DNA of 64,000 nt from JAGVPT01 sp035505655 (lineage in GTDB: Bacteria; Bacteroidota; Ignavibacteria; UBA10030; UBA8401): positions 9,793-73,792 of the forward strand of contig DATJQP010000020.1 of the NCBI GenBank assembly GCA_035505655.1. Reading direction: 5' to 3'. A model generated the notes under the pieces. That model was not told the DNA's origin. It did no database searches and was given only the letters and a program-made list of their open reading frames with translations. Position 1 is the first letter of the stretch. The number at the start of each line of letters is the position of its first letter. The position numbers were made by a program, and so were the translations under genes. Positions 34,573 to 43,475 of the stretch are shown in pieces.

Positions 34573-34642
34573 GAAAACAGAATACAGAATAGAGAAGACA
34601 GGGAACAGAAAAACAAGAGAGAAGAGAAAAGAGCAAAGAGCA
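34573..34642. repeat. 7-base-periodic purine arm, ten units
   Basis: Ten units without gaps: GAAAACA, GAATACA, GAATAGA, GAAGACA, GGGAACA, GAAAAAC, AAGAGAG, AAGAGAA, AAGAGCA, AAGAGCA. Its reverse complement contains TGTATTC, TGTCTTC and TGCTCTT, the same units as the pyrimidine arm at 34805-34874, so the two are inverted arms. Confidence 0.7.
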
Positions 34643-34674
34643 AGGACCTATTGGTGGGGGTCATTGGAGACCTT

Positions 34675-34723
34675 GGACTGAAGACTCCGGACCATGGACT
34701 TAGGACACAGGACTACGGACTCA
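34675..34723. repeat. 7-base GGACTNN repeat, seven units
   Basis: GGACTGA, AGACTCC, GGACCAT, GGACTTA, GGACACA, GGACTAC, GGACTCA follow one another exactly in 7-base phase. It lies between the inverted arms of the same element. Confidence 0.75.
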
Positions 34724-34804
34724 CGCCGACGACCTGCCTCCCCGATCCCGCGTCCGAGATCCGATCAAACGAGTAGTCGGAGATTCGACGTATTGGACAC
34801 CGAC

Positions 34805-34874
34805 TCCCTTTGCTTTTCTTTCTACTTTTTCCTGTATTCTGTGTCCTGTATTCTGTCTCCCGTTCTCTCTTCAC
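34805..34874. repeat. 7-base-periodic pyrimidine arm, ten units
   Basis: TCCCTTT, GCTTTTC, TTTCTAC, TTTTTCC, TGTATTC, TGTGTCC, TGTATTC, TGTCTCC, CGTTCTC, TCTTCAC in unbroken 7-base phase; TGTATTC occurs twice. Inverted counterpart of 34573-34642. Confidence 0.7.
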
Positions 34875-34972
34875 CATTGCGTTTCAGGGCACTTTCGGTT
34901 ATATTTACTCCTCTATAATTGGCACTTGTGATTTCGATCTTCCAATTGGCCCAGTAAGGAGTTCGTTCGGAT

Positions 34973-37066
34973 ATGCCTATAATGACCAGAATGCGCGATA
35001 ATATGCCGGTGATCCTCATCGCGCTCGTTGTCTTGTTCGTCGTCATGATCGTCTTTGAGTGGGGGATGGACTACCTCGGCATCCGCTCCGGGCGCCGCGA
35101 TTCCGTCGGTGTGATCGACGGTAAAAAAATTACCTACCAGGAATTCTCCGAGCTTGTGAAGCGTGCGGCCGAGGAGCAGAAGAAGCAGACCGGGCAGGAG
35201 CCGGACGACGACGCGTACCGGCAGATCCGGGATCAGGTGTGGAACAGCCTCGTGGCATCGACGCTCGTTGAGAAAGAGACGAAGCGGGCAGGGATTGCAG
35301 TCTCCGACCAGGAGCTCGTCGATTGGGTGAAGGGGGACAACCCACCCGATTTTCTCGTGCGGCAATTCCGCGATTCAACAGGCAAATTCAACCGCGCGGT
35401 CTACGATCAAACCATCAACGACCCGAAGAACAAAGACATCATGATCCAGGTCGAGGCGGGATTGCGCGAACAGCGGTTGAGTGAAAAGATGCAGAGCCTC
35501 GTCTTCGCCTCTGTCCGTGTCACCCCGGGCGAGATCCAGGAGCGCTACATCGAGCAGAACCTCAAGCTCAATGTCCAGTACGCTCTCTTCGACCCGAATC
35601 GTTACTTCACCGACAGCGCCGCCTCCCTTACCGACGAGGATCTGAGGAACTACTACAACGAGAACCAGGAAGACTACAAGGCCAAAGCCACGCGGAAGCT
35701 CAAGTATGTCCTTTTCGGCGATGAGCCGTCGGCGCGCGACTCGCAGGACGTTCTCGTCGAGGCAAACAACATCATTTCGCAGGTGAATGCCGGGATGGAT
35801 TTCCTTGACCTGCGGAAATCGTACATGGATAATCCTCCGCCCCCGGCCTTCTTCAAACACGGCCAGCTTCCGGAGGCCAGGGAAGACGCCGTCTTCGCGG
35901 CCGCACCGGGGAGTGTTGTCGGCCCCGTGAAGGATGTCGACGGCTATCATGTCATCAAAGTGATCTCCGAGAAAAAGGGACCCGAGGTGTTCGTGAAGGC
36001 CCGGCATATCCTTCTCAAGACCGATGGAAACAACGAGGCGGCCGTCATGAAACAGGCGAATGAACTCATTGAGCGGGCCCGCAAGGGAGAGGACTTTGCC
36101 GAATTGGCGAAGAAGTACTCGACGGAACCGGGTGCAGCAGTCTCCGGCGGCGAGCTCGGGTGGTTTGGGAAAGGAAGGATGGTGAAGCCGTTCGAGGATG
36201 CCGCGTTGAAGGGACGGCCCGGACAGATCATCGGCCCGGTGAAGACGCAGTACGGTATTCATATCATCAAAATCGAGGGAAGGGACGACCGGGAGCTTGA
36301 GATCGCCGACATCGCGCTTCCCGTCAAGGCAAGCTCTCAAACGAGGGATGATGCCTTCCAGCGGGCGCAGGACTTTGGCTATGTGACGAAAGACGGAAAA
36401 TTCGAGAAGGATGCCGAAGGGCTGAATCTCCAGGTGAAGGAAACAGGCGCGTTCCAGAAAGGCGCCTCCATCCCCGGCATCGGAATCAACGAGGCGGTGA
36501 TGAAGTTCGCCTTCGACAAGGATCTCGGCGACATCAGCGATGCGCTCCAGGTGAACGGGGGCGTTGCGGTGTTCAAGATCTCGGAGGTGAAAAAAGAGGG
36601 GGTGCGCCCGTTTGACGAAGTGAAGGAGTTCATCAGACCGAGGGCAATGCGGAAGCGGAAAATGGATCTCTTGAAGGATGTCGTTACAAAGGTCCGTGCG
36701 GCCCTCGGCGACACCTCGGACCTGTCGTCGGTCGGATCCTCGGATCCTCGCGTCACGGTCGCGTCGACCGGAGAGTTCAGCCCGAATGCCGGCATTCCGA
36801 CGATCGGCCGCGATAATGCTTTTCTCGGCGCGGCGATGACACTCCCCGTCCGCAAAGTTTCCCAACCGGTTGAAGGTGGAAGGGGATATTATCTTCTCAA
36901 GGTCCTTGACGAGACGCCGTTCGACTCGGCGGGCTTTAATGCCCAGAAGAACATCCTTGCGTCGGAACTCCTCCAGGAAAAGAAGCAGAGGATTGTCGCA
37001 GACTGGCTTGAGAAACTCAAGGAGAAATCGGACATCGAGGACAACAGGGACTCGTTCTTCAGGTAA
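34973..37066 (+). CDS. PpiD/SurA-type peptidylprolyl isomerase, membrane-anchored
   Basis: A 697-residue envelope chaperone. One N-terminal membrane anchor (MPVILIALVVLFVVMIVFEW), a SurA-N-like helical region (residues ~45-190: GVIDGKKITYQEFSELVKR, WNSLVASTLVEKE), then parvulin domains: a divergent one at ~225-330 (FKHGQLPEAREDAVFAA, GPVKDVDGYHVIKV) and a canonical one at ~340-440 (KARHILLKTDG, YSTEPGAAVSGGELGWFG, GPVKTQYGIHIIKI). It helps fold exported and outer-membrane proteins. AAGGAG lies 11 bases before ATG 34973. A strong terminator follows at 37093. Confidence 0.9.
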   Translation: MPIMTRMRDNMPVILIALVVLFVVMIVFEWGMDYLGIRSGRRDSVGVIDGKKITYQEFSELVKRAAEEQKKQTGQEPDDDAYRQIRDQVWNSLVASTLVEKETKRAGIAVSDQELVDWVKGDNPPDFLVRQFRDSTGKFNRAVYDQTINDPKNKDIMIQVEAGLREQRLSEKMQSLVFASVRVTPGEIQERYIEQNLKLNVQYALFDPNRYFTDSAASLTDEDLRNYYNENQEDYKAKATRKLKYVLFGDEPSARDSQDVLVEANNIISQVNAGMDFLDLRKSYMDNPPPPAFFKHGQLPEAREDAVFAAAPGSVVGPVKDVDGYHVIKVISEKKGPEVFVKARHILLKTDGNNEAAVMKQANELIERARKGEDFAELAKKYSTEPGAAVSGGELGWFGKGRMVKPFEDAALKGRPGQIIGPVKTQYGIHIIKIEGRDDRELEIADIALPVKASSQTRDDAFQRAQDFGYVTKDGKFEKDAEGLNLQVKETGAFQKGASIPGIGINEAVMKFAFDKDLGDISDALQVNGGVAVFKISEVKKEGVRPFDEVKEFIRPRAMRKRKMDLLKDVVTKVRAALGDTSDLSSVGSSDPRVTVASTGEFSPNAGIPTIGRDNAFLGAAMTLPVRKVSQPVEGGRGYYLLKVLDETPFDSAGFNAQKNILASELLQEKKQRIVADWLEKLKEKSDIEDNRDSFFR

Positions 37067-37092
37067 GATCTCGAGACTGCGGAGTATTCGAG

Positions 37093-37140
37093 AAAGACCC
37101 GACGTTTCCGACTTGCGGATCGCCGGGTCTTTCGTTATTT
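37093..37140 (+). terminator. Rho-independent terminator after ppiD-like gene
   Basis: AAAGACCCG and CGGGTCTTT form a perfect 9-bp stem with a long loop, followed by TTCGTTATTT. It ends the ppiD-like transcript; a second small C-rich hairpin (CCCC TTCG GGGG-like) lies just after, near 37145. Confidence 0.75.
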
Positions 37141-37228
37141 GACCTCCCCCCTTCGGGGTGTTATATTGGAGGGGGTGTGGAACGGCGACAGCGCTCATCC
37201 GACGACTCTCCGTCTCCCGTGGAACTTT

Positions 37229-38005
37229 ATGCTTCGAAGCCTTAGAAGACTCGTCTTCGCCGTATCGGTTGCGGTGCTCGTGCTCACTCTTGCAACCGGG
37301 TATGTCTGGGAGCAGTTTGTGAGGCAGGAAGAGAGTTGTGTCCTCACCATCTCCTACGACAACGAGGTGATCTATGTCCTGCAGGGGATTCTTGTCTCCC
37401 TTCAGAGGGCGGAGTCGAGCCGCCGGGGATACGTCATCACGACCAACCGGGAGTACGTCTCGAACTACAACGATGCCGTGAACTCCGTCCAGCACTCGAT
37501 GGCCTATCTCAAGCGGCTTAACAGCAACGGCCAGTACCAGGACAGCTTCCTCGATTCACTGGGATCATCCATCACCACGCGGCTCGTCGATCTTAAAAAG
37601 TCGATTGAGCTTGAGATGGCCGATAGCGCCGCCGACTCCGCGCAAGCGGTGATCACCAACCAGGGGGTCGACGCGATGGCATCGCTCCGTTCGACCATTC
37701 TCATCCTCGAGCGGCAGAAAAGAGACTCTCAAGACGACGCGTTCCAGAAGATCGGCAACCTCAACGCATCGGGTCGTTCGCTCATGACGGCCCTTTTGTC
37801 GGGCTCCGTGGTGGTTCTGCTGGGATTCGCGTATCTTTCGGTGCTGCTCCTCCGCCGGCTGGAGCGGTACGACGACCAAATGCTCCGCGAGCTCTATTAC
37901 GCCCGCCAGCAAGCGCAGCATTTCAGCACGCGGTATCAGGATTTGAAAGCCGAGACGAAAGAGAAGAAGGCCACTGAAGACTCGGTGGATCCTGGGCCGC
38001 AATAG
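37229..38005 (+). CDS. CHASE3-domain membrane protein without output domain
   Basis: A 258-residue protein with an N-terminal membrane helix (LVFAVSVAVLVLTLATGYVW), a CHASE3-like helical extracytoplasmic domain (residues ~30-180; the diagnostic block ISYDNEVIYVLQGILVSLQRAESSRRGYVIT and NYNDAVNSVQHSMAYLKRL), a second helix (~190-215, LLSGSVVVLLGFAYLSVLLL) and a short coiled tail. CHASE3 normally precedes kinase or cyclase domains; here none follows, so a partner must carry the output. The open frame begins at 37139 inside a hairpin; ATG 37229 gives the natural N-terminus. Confidence 0.75.
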   Translation: MLRSLRRLVFAVSVAVLVLTLATGYVWEQFVRQEESCVLTISYDNEVIYVLQGILVSLQRAESSRRGYVITTNREYVSNYNDAVNSVQHSMAYLKRLNSNGQYQDSFLDSLGSSITTRLVDLKKSIELEMADSAADSAQAVITNQGVDAMASLRSTILILERQKRDSQDDAFQKIGNLNASGRSLMTALLSGSVVVLLGFAYLSVLLLRRLERYDDQMLRELYYARQQAQHFSTRYQDLKAETKEKKATEDSVDPGPQ

Positions 38006-38070
38006 ACGGCCCGTGACGAGGATGGGAGAGGGCGCATCACAACATTGATTCGAATCGATCGCACAACTTC

Positions 38071-38628
38071 ATGAATGAAGCGAACCGTCAATCCGTGATT
38101 TTTCTGACAGGATTCATGGGGAGCGGCAAAAGTACCATCGGCCCGATCCTCGCAAACACCATCGGTTACAGTTTTGTCGACCTCGACCTTTTCATCGAAC
38201 AAAGAGAGAAGAGGAAAATCGGCGACATCTTCAAGGAGGATGGCGAGAGCAAATTCCGGGAGCTGGAGAGGACGTTCCTGTCGGAAGTCTCCAAATCACC
38301 GCGCACGGTCATCTCGCTCGGCGGAGGAACCGTCGCGGACGAGGCATCCCTCGATCTCGTAAAGAAATCCGGACTCCTCATCTACCTCAAGGCAGACGCC
38401 CAGTACATCTACAAGAGACTCCGGACAAAGAGCGACAGACCGATGCTTCGGACCGCCGAGGGGGAACTCATGGACGCGGACCAGCTACAGGGGAGGATCG
38501 AGGAGCTGTTGTCGAAGAGAGAGAAGTTCTATTCCCAGGCTCACATCATCGTCCATACCGACGACAAGAAGATCGGCAACACGATCGACGAGCTCGTAAG
38601 ACAATTGCGGCATCACATTGAAGAATAG
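38071..38628 (+). CDS. aroK: Shikimate kinase
   Basis: A 185-residue kinase that phosphorylates shikimate in aromatic amino acid synthesis. Walker A GFMGSGKST (residues ~14-22), shikimate-binding DLDLFIEQREKRKIGDIF and FRELE segments, GGGTVADEAS, and the LID region RLRTKSDRPML are all present. Length is typical. It overlaps aroB by 11 bases, so the two form a tight operon as in many bacteria. Confidence 0.95.
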   Translation: MNEANRQSVIFLTGFMGSGKSTIGPILANTIGYSFVDLDLFIEQREKRKIGDIFKEDGESKFRELERTFLSEVSKSPRTVISLGGGTVADEASLDLVKKSGLLIYLKADAQYIYKRLRTKSDRPMLRTAEGELMDADQLQGRIEELLSKREKFYSQAHIIVHTDDKKIGNTIDELVRQLRHHIEE

Positions 38629-39742
38629 TTCGCGTAGACAAGTCATCCGGGTTCCGCTCGGGGAGCGGACCTACCCGATCTACATCGGCACGAAGCTCCT
38701 TTCGGGTGTCGGCGATCTTTTCCATGAACACCGGCTTCCGCCGACGGCGGTCGTCATTACCGACAGCCGTGTCGCGACGCTCTATCTTGGAATCGTGGAG
38801 CGCTCGCTCGTCCGTTCAGGATTTACGGTTCATTCGATTGTCATCCCTCCGGGGGAGAAGCAGAAAAGCCTCGAGCGGGCGAATGACATCTACACCGAGC
38901 TACTGCGGAAGAGGATCGAGCGCCGCTCGACGATCGTGGCGCTCGGAGGAGGAGTGGTGGGAGACCTATCGGGGTTCATCGCGGCAACGTATCAGCGCGG
39001 CGTCGGGTTTGTCCAGATTCCGACGACACTCCTGGCCCAGGTCGATTCGTCGGTCGGAGGGAAGGTGGGCGTCAACCATCCTCTGGGGAAGAATATGGTC
39101 GGAGCGTTCTACCAGCCGAACTTGGTTGTGGCTGATGTTTCGACGCTCCAGACGCTTCCCGAGCGGGAGATTGTTTGCGGACTCGGGGAAGTCGTAAAGT
39201 ACGGCGCCATCATGGATCGGAAATTCTTCGGGTATTCGGGGAGGAACCTCCGAGCCCTTTTTGCGAAGGACCCTGCCGCATTGAAACGGGTCGTGTCCGA
39301 GTGCTGCCGCATGAAGGCCTATGTTGTCTCGAAGGACGAGAGAGAATCGGGATTCAGGGCCATCCTCAATTTCGGCCATACGATCGGGCACGCTCTTGAA
39401 AAGGCCGGTGGGTATCGCCGCCTCAAACATGGGGAGGCAATCCTTCTTGGGATGGCGGCGGAATCCTTCATCGCCCTTCAGTCGGGACTGCTCAAAGCCG
39501 CTGATGCAGCGCTGATCGAGGAGACGATTCTTTCCGTTCCGCTTCCGCGGCTGAAAGACCTTCCAGCCTCTCCCGCGCGCCTCATCGACGCGATGAGGGT
39601 CGACAAAAAAGTCGCCGGGTCAAAGATCCGCTTTGTTCTGCCGACATCCGTCGGACGTGTCCTTCTCCCTCAACCCGTCGAAACTGAAAGGATCCTCGAA
39701 GGGCTCGGATATCTTCGGGGTTTTATCGCAGCCCTTCGGTAG
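38618..39742 (+). CDS. aroB: 3-dehydroquinate synthase
   Basis: A 374-residue enzyme that closes DAHP to dehydroquinate using NAD and zinc. It shows ALGGGVVGDLSGFIAATYQRG, VQIPTTLLAQVDSSVGGKVGVNHPLGKN, and the zinc site ESGFRAILNFGHTIGHALE with a later His in KHGEAILLG. TTG 38618 is the start and overlaps aroK, indicating translational coupling; the first ~10 residues before IRVPLG are variable. Convergent with the decarboxylase gene, 11 bases apart. Confidence 0.95.
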   Translation: MKNSSRRQVIRVPLGERTYPIYIGTKLLSGVGDLFHEHRLPPTAVVITDSRVATLYLGIVERSLVRSGFTVHSIVIPPGEKQKSLERANDIYTELLRKRIERRSTIVALGGGVVGDLSGFIAATYQRGVGFVQIPTTLLAQVDSSVGGKVGVNHPLGKNMVGAFYQPNLVVADVSTLQTLPEREIVCGLGEVVKYGAIMDRKFFGYSGRNLRALFAKDPAALKRVVSECCRMKAYVVSKDERESGFRAILNFGHTIGHALEKAGGYRRLKHGEAILLGMAAESFIALQSGLLKAADAALIEETILSVPLPRLKDLPASPARLIDAMRVDKKVAGSKIRFVLPTSVGRVLLPQPVETERILEGLGYLRGFIAALR

Positions 39743-39753
39743 TTCCGCCTTCC

Positions 39754-41118
39754 CTACCCGCCCGCGGCAATTTCCTCCAATTCCTTCATCATTTGTGGCG
39801 CAAACGCCATGTGCTCCGGCTTCATCAGTACGCTACGGAGAATCGTTGTGAGCTCGCGGTCCGCACTCACCTCAGGATGAATTCGTGCAAGATGGCGCGA
39901 CGGAACCTGCAGGAGGGCAAGAAACAGAGGATGAGACCGATGGTGCATCGCATCATCAAAGAGTCGCTGGCTCTTCGCGGAAATAAGAGAGCTCGTGGAT
40001 GGTTCGGTTCGCGGAAAGTAGGAGACAATGTCCAGCTCGGGGCTCACGAACTCCTTGAAGCGATCGCTCTTCGCGAGGAGTCGGGAAAAATCGATCGCGG
40101 CTCTCCTTGTCTTTGTGAGAATGGAACCAAGCCCGGTTGAAGGCTCGAGGGGGATGCATTTGAGAGTGAACCAGAGTGCCGCGGCCGAAGCCCCCGGACG
40201 CGAGCATTCAAGGCTGATCTCACCGAGGTGAAGTTCGCGCGAGGTGAAATAGGTGTAGGGTGAATCGTGTTTGTAGAACCTTCCTACCGAAGGATCGCGG
40301 ACGAGAATGCACCCGCATCCGTACGGCTGCAGGCCATGCTTGTGCGGATCGACGACGATGCTGTCGCACTCGGCGAGATGCCGGAACGGAAGAGGGTCGA
40401 TGAGCGGATCCTCCTGGCGGGCGAGGAGCGAAAAGAACCCGCCGTACGCGGCGTCGGCGTGAATGCGTGCGTGGTACATTCTCGCAAGAGGGACCACCTC
40501 GTGCAAAGGATCCACCGCACCAAGGGAGGTCGTCCCTATCGTCGCAACGATGGTCCCGACCTTTCCGGATTTCAGAAGCTTTTCCAGTGCATCACAGTCG
40601 ATCCGTCCGGAATCGGTCGTCGGGACCTCGAACGATTCGGCGCGGATCACTTCGCACATTCTTTTATGAGTGTAGTGCGCACCGGCTGAAAAGGCGATCC
40701 CTTTTTCAGGGTGAAGAGAACGGGCGATCCAGAGGGCTTCGAGGTTCGCGATCGTGCCGCTGCTCGTGAGGTGGCCGAGGTGAGTCTTGTACCCCATCAT
40801 CCGGGCCAGTGCCGCGACCGACTCAACCTCCATTTTCGCCGTTGCGGGACCGCCGTCGAGTGCGTGGTTGTTCGGGTTCAGGCTCATCGCCGCGCGATAC
40901 GCCATGAGCGCGAGCGGATGAGGAGGCTTCAACATCTGCCCGGCATACCGCGGATGGAAGAATGGATAGTTCTCTTTCATCCTCTCTGAAAACTCGGCGG
41001 CGACGTTTTCGAGACGAGCCTCTTCAACGGCAAGGGTCTCGTCCCTCAGAAATTCTCCCCATCCTGCTTCCCACTCCCGCAGGTCTGCCAGCAGTTTTTC
41101 TTCGATCGATCGCTTCAT
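39754..41118 (-). CDS. PLP-dependent group II-type amino acid decarboxylase
   Basis: A 454-residue fold type I enzyme of the aromatic amino acid/glutamate decarboxylase group. It has TSSGTIANLEALWIAR, HYTHKRMCEVI, ATIGTTSLGAVDPL, the PLP Asp in HADAAYGGFFSL and the PLP lysine in VDPHKHGLQPYGCGCILV. The N-terminus (HPRYAGQMLKPPHPLALMAY) resembles the tyrosine/histidine-type branch. The substrate cannot be fixed; CO2 loss from an aromatic amino acid is most likely. The 200-base gap to the divergent glycosyltransferase gene contains two palindromes that could be operators. Confidence 0.85.
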   Translation of the reverse strand: MKRSIEEKLLADLREWEAGWGEFLRDETLAVEEARLENVAAEFSERMKENYPFFHPRYAGQMLKPPHPLALMAYRAAMSLNPNNHALDGGPATAKMEVESVAALARMMGYKTHLGHLTSSGTIANLEALWIARSLHPEKGIAFSAGAHYTHKRMCEVIRAESFEVPTTDSGRIDCDALEKLLKSGKVGTIVATIGTTSLGAVDPLHEVVPLARMYHARIHADAAYGGFFSLLARQEDPLIDPLPFRHLAECDSIVVDPHKHGLQPYGCGCILVRDPSVGRFYKHDSPYTYFTSRELHLGEISLECSRPGASAAALWFTLKCIPLEPSTGLGSILTKTRRAAIDFSRLLAKSDRFKEFVSPELDIVSYFPRTEPSTSSLISAKSQRLFDDAMHHRSHPLFLALLQVPSRHLARIHPEVSADRELTTILRSVLMKPEHMAFAPQMMKELEEIAAGG

Positions 41119-41141
41119 CTCTTTTTGCCGTCAATATAGGA

Positions 41142-41153
41142 TGTGTTGACACA
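41142..41153. promoter_or_regulatory. Short inverted repeat upstream of decarboxylase gene
   Basis: TGTGTTGACACA is TGTGT-TG-ACACA, a perfect 5-bp inverted repeat with 2-base spacer, 24 bases ahead of the decarboxylase start. Possible operator half-sites; sequence-only inference. Confidence 0.35.
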
Positions 41154-41167
41154 CCATGCAAGAGGAT

Positions 41168-41183
41168 GGTCTGTCGACAGACC
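41168..41183. promoter_or_regulatory. Perfect 16-base palindrome between divergent genes
   Basis: GGTCTGTCGACAGACC is a full palindrome, 50 bases from the decarboxylase start and 136 bases from the glycosyltransferase start. A dimeric regulator site is a reasonable reading; no regulator gene is adjacent. Confidence 0.45.
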
Positions 41184-41318
41184 TGGTATTGCCGATGCAG
41201 CACTTAGAGCATCCGTTTCAAGCGAAACCTCTTTTCACCGTTATTTAACACCAACGTAACACCCAGCTAACGAGTGCTTCTTACTATTGCATCCGTAGGA
41301 AAGGGCAAGGAGGTCTCT

Positions 41319-42461
41319 ATGAAGATAGCATACTTCAACGCCAGCCTGAAGGTCGGTCAGGACGGAGTCACCCGCTGCATTTACAGAATGATCGACGCGG
41401 TGCTCGAGCGCGGGGATCAGGCGATCGCGATCGGCTCGACACTTCCGATTGGAAAGACTCCGATCCCGATGTACGGCGTTCCCTCCGTCGTTCTGCCGCT
41501 GCAGAAGAACTACCGGATTGCGATCCCCGGGTATCAATCCTTCGCGTCGGTTCTGGAGGAGTTCCAGCCCGACATTCTCCACATCAACAGTCCCTGCACG
41601 CTCGGTTTTGCGGCGGTGAAATACGCCCGGCATTTCGGACTGCCGGTTGTGGCGACATATCATACCCATTTCCCGACATATCCCCGCTACTACAACCTGA
41701 CGAGACTCGAAGAGCTCACCTGGAGAATTTCACGCCGGCTCTACAACAGCGTCGAGAGGACCTTTGTGCCTACGAGACCGATCATGAAAGAGCTGGAGGA
41801 GAACGGGATCCAACATCTCACGTATCTCCCGAACGGAGTCGATACGTCGTTGTTCAGCCCGTTCACCAGGTCGGAGGAGTGGCGAAAAAGATTCGGCGGG
41901 GGAGAGAAGCCCGTCCTTCTCTTTGTAAGCCGTCTTGTGTGGGAGAAGGATCTCAGGATCCTGGCGCAGGCGTACGAACAACTTCGCGCCAGACGGAATG
42001 ACTTTGAGATGGTCCTCGTCGGGGACGGCCACGCGAGAACCGAGCTTGAGGCGATGATGCCAGGGGCCCATTTCCTGGGATACCAATCTGGCAAGACACT
42101 CGCCGAGAGTTTTGCTTCCGCCGACATCTTCGTTTTCCCCTCGACGACCGAGACGTTTGGACTTGTGACTCTTGAGGCGATGGCCTCCGGGCTCGCCCCC
42201 GTTGCCGCCCAGGTCGGCGGGGCGGCGGAGATCATCGAGGAAGGACGGTCGGGGCTCTTTGCCCGCCCGCACGAAAGCGAAGACCTTGCCAGGAAGATCG
42301 AATGGTATCTGGACAATCCTCATCACAGAAAAATCATCGCAGACCATGCACTCGCTCGTGCACAGGAGTATCGATGGGAGTCTGTTCTCGACAAGCTTTT
42401 TGAGAACTACGGAGAGGTTATCGAGGACTTCCGCCGACGCCGGTTCCCTCGCGCAGCCTGA
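41319..42461 (+). CDS. Glycosyltransferase family 4
   Basis: A 380-residue GT-B glycosyltransferase. N-terminal acceptor half starts MKIAYFNASLKVGQDGVTR; the C-terminal nucleotide-sugar half shows LLFVSRLVWEKDL, LVGDGHARTELE, GYQSGKTLAESFASADIFVFPSTTETFGLVTLEAMASG with the paired glutamates and the following QVGGAAEIIE. The sequence resembles the MgtA/PimB-like alpha-mannosyl or glucosyltransferases that build glycolipids; the donor and acceptor are not fixed. AAGGAGG just before ATG 41319 decides the start. It begins a four-gene neighbourhood with two phosphatases and a glycosidase. Confidence 0.9.
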   Translation: MKIAYFNASLKVGQDGVTRCIYRMIDAVLERGDQAIAIGSTLPIGKTPIPMYGVPSVVLPLQKNYRIAIPGYQSFASVLEEFQPDILHINSPCTLGFAAVKYARHFGLPVVATYHTHFPTYPRYYNLTRLEELTWRISRRLYNSVERTFVPTRPIMKELEENGIQHLTYLPNGVDTSLFSPFTRSEEWRKRFGGGEKPVLLFVSRLVWEKDLRILAQAYEQLRARRNDFEMVLVGDGHARTELEAMMPGAHFLGYQSGKTLAESFASADIFVFPSTTETFGLVTLEAMASGLAPVAAQVGGAAEIIEEGRSGLFARPHESEDLARKIEWYLDNPHHRKIIADHALARAQEYRWESVLDKLFENYGEVIEDFRRRRFPRAA

Positions 42462-43473
42462 GGTTCTCCACCCCCGGCGTTCAGGCCCCACCGGCATCGC
42501 GGCCGGCAGCACCAGGGCCACCGGCAATTCATTCACCATCGCTCACCTCTCGGATCCGCACCTCAGCCGTCAGTATTACCGCGAGCACATCAAGTCACTG
42601 AAGATCCTCCTCAGATCCATCCTTGATGAAGGATGCGACCACATTCTTATCACCGGGGACATTGTGAGCACCGGCGACCCGGACGACTATTACCTGGCGA
42701 GGAAGATCCTGACGACGTACGGCCTGATGGACAGCCGGAAGCTCACGATCGTTCCGGGCAATCACGATATCTTCGGAGGACCGCATCGGGCGGTCGATGT
42801 GCTGAGCTTTCCGCGCCACATCCGCACGATCGACTACCATCGCCGCGTGGCCTTGTTCCAGGAGGCATTCGCCGAGACATTCGAAGGCGTGGAGCGGATG
42901 GACGGCGACACTCTTTTTCCGTTCATCAAACGGGTGGGACCGTTCTCCATCCTCGGGCTCAATTCCATCCCTCCTTGGTCCCTCTGGGACAATCCTCTCG
43001 GATCGAATGGTATGCTGAGCGAGTCTCAGTTCGCGGCCCTTTCGCGGCTCAACGATGAGGGAGGCCTCGGGGGGGGAGTACCGATCGTCGCGATCCATCA
43101 CCACTTCAACGACCTCGTCGATGAAACCACCGAGAACAGCCTCTGGCGGAAAATCGAATCGAAAACGATGAGAATGAAACGACGGAAGAAGCTCCTCCGG
43201 ATCTTCTCGTCGCTCGGAGTGCGGGGTGTCCTTCACGGCCACGTCCATCGGAACGAGCTCTATGAGAAGAATGGAATCCATCTTGCCAACGGAGCCGGGG
43301 CGGTGTGCGACGACCCGGTAAACATGTTAAAGTATAACCGCGTGACCTCCGCCGGGACAGAGGTGGGGATCGAGATCAGACTTCTCCCGATCGCGTTTCA
43401 AACGTCGGTCACCGCAGTCTCATTTCATCAATTCCACTCTGTGGGATCGGTCCCTCAGGCTGCCGCTTCCTGA
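42400..43473 (+). CDS. Calcineurin-like metallophosphoesterase
   Basis: A ~357-residue phosphoesterase with the binuclear metal motifs in order: AHLSDPHLS, TGDIVSTGDPDDY, PGNHDIFG, VAIHHHFN and LHGHVHRN. It probably cleaves a phosphoester of a nucleotide, lipid or sugar phosphate. The start is difficult: the domain begins at about 42533 and no ATG or GTG lies in frame nearby; the nearest usable codon is TTG 42400, which overlaps the glycosyltransferase gene by 62 bases. It is therefore coupled to that gene. The HAD phosphatase starts two bases after its stop. Confidence 0.85.
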   Translation: MRTTERLSRTSADAGSLAQPEVLHPRRSGPTGIAAGSTRATGNSFTIAHLSDPHLSRQYYREHIKSLKILLRSILDEGCDHILITGDIVSTGDPDDYYLARKILTTYGLMDSRKLTIVPGNHDIFGGPHRAVDVLSFPRHIRTIDYHRRVALFQEAFAETFEGVERMDGDTLFPFIKRVGPFSILGLNSIPPWSLWDNPLGSNGMLSESQFAALSRLNDEGGLGGGVPIVAIHHHFNDLVDETTENSLWRKIESKTMRMKRRKKLLRIFSSLGVRGVLHGHVHRNELYEKNGIHLANGAGAVCDDPVNMLKYNRVTSAGTEVGIEIRLLPIAFQTSVTAVSFHQFHSVGSVPQAAAS

Positions 43474-43475
43474 CG

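Larger units (their letters stand above)
34517..34972. other. Repeat-filled divergent intergenic region, 456 bases
   Basis: It lies between dxr and the ppiD-like gene and is largely composed of 7-base-periodic sequence in three blocks (34573-34642, 34675-34723, 34805-34874), described separately. The last 100 bases (34875-34972) should carry the ppiD promoter; TATTTACTCCTCTATAATT near 34900 is AT-rich and an AAGGAG lies near 34957. Confidence 0.55.

Noticed and set aside
34517..34636. N-terminal extension of dxr
   Set aside because: It translates a 7-base repeat arm into a Cys/Leu-rich string and exceeds the family length; the NADPH motif starts right at TTG 34516.
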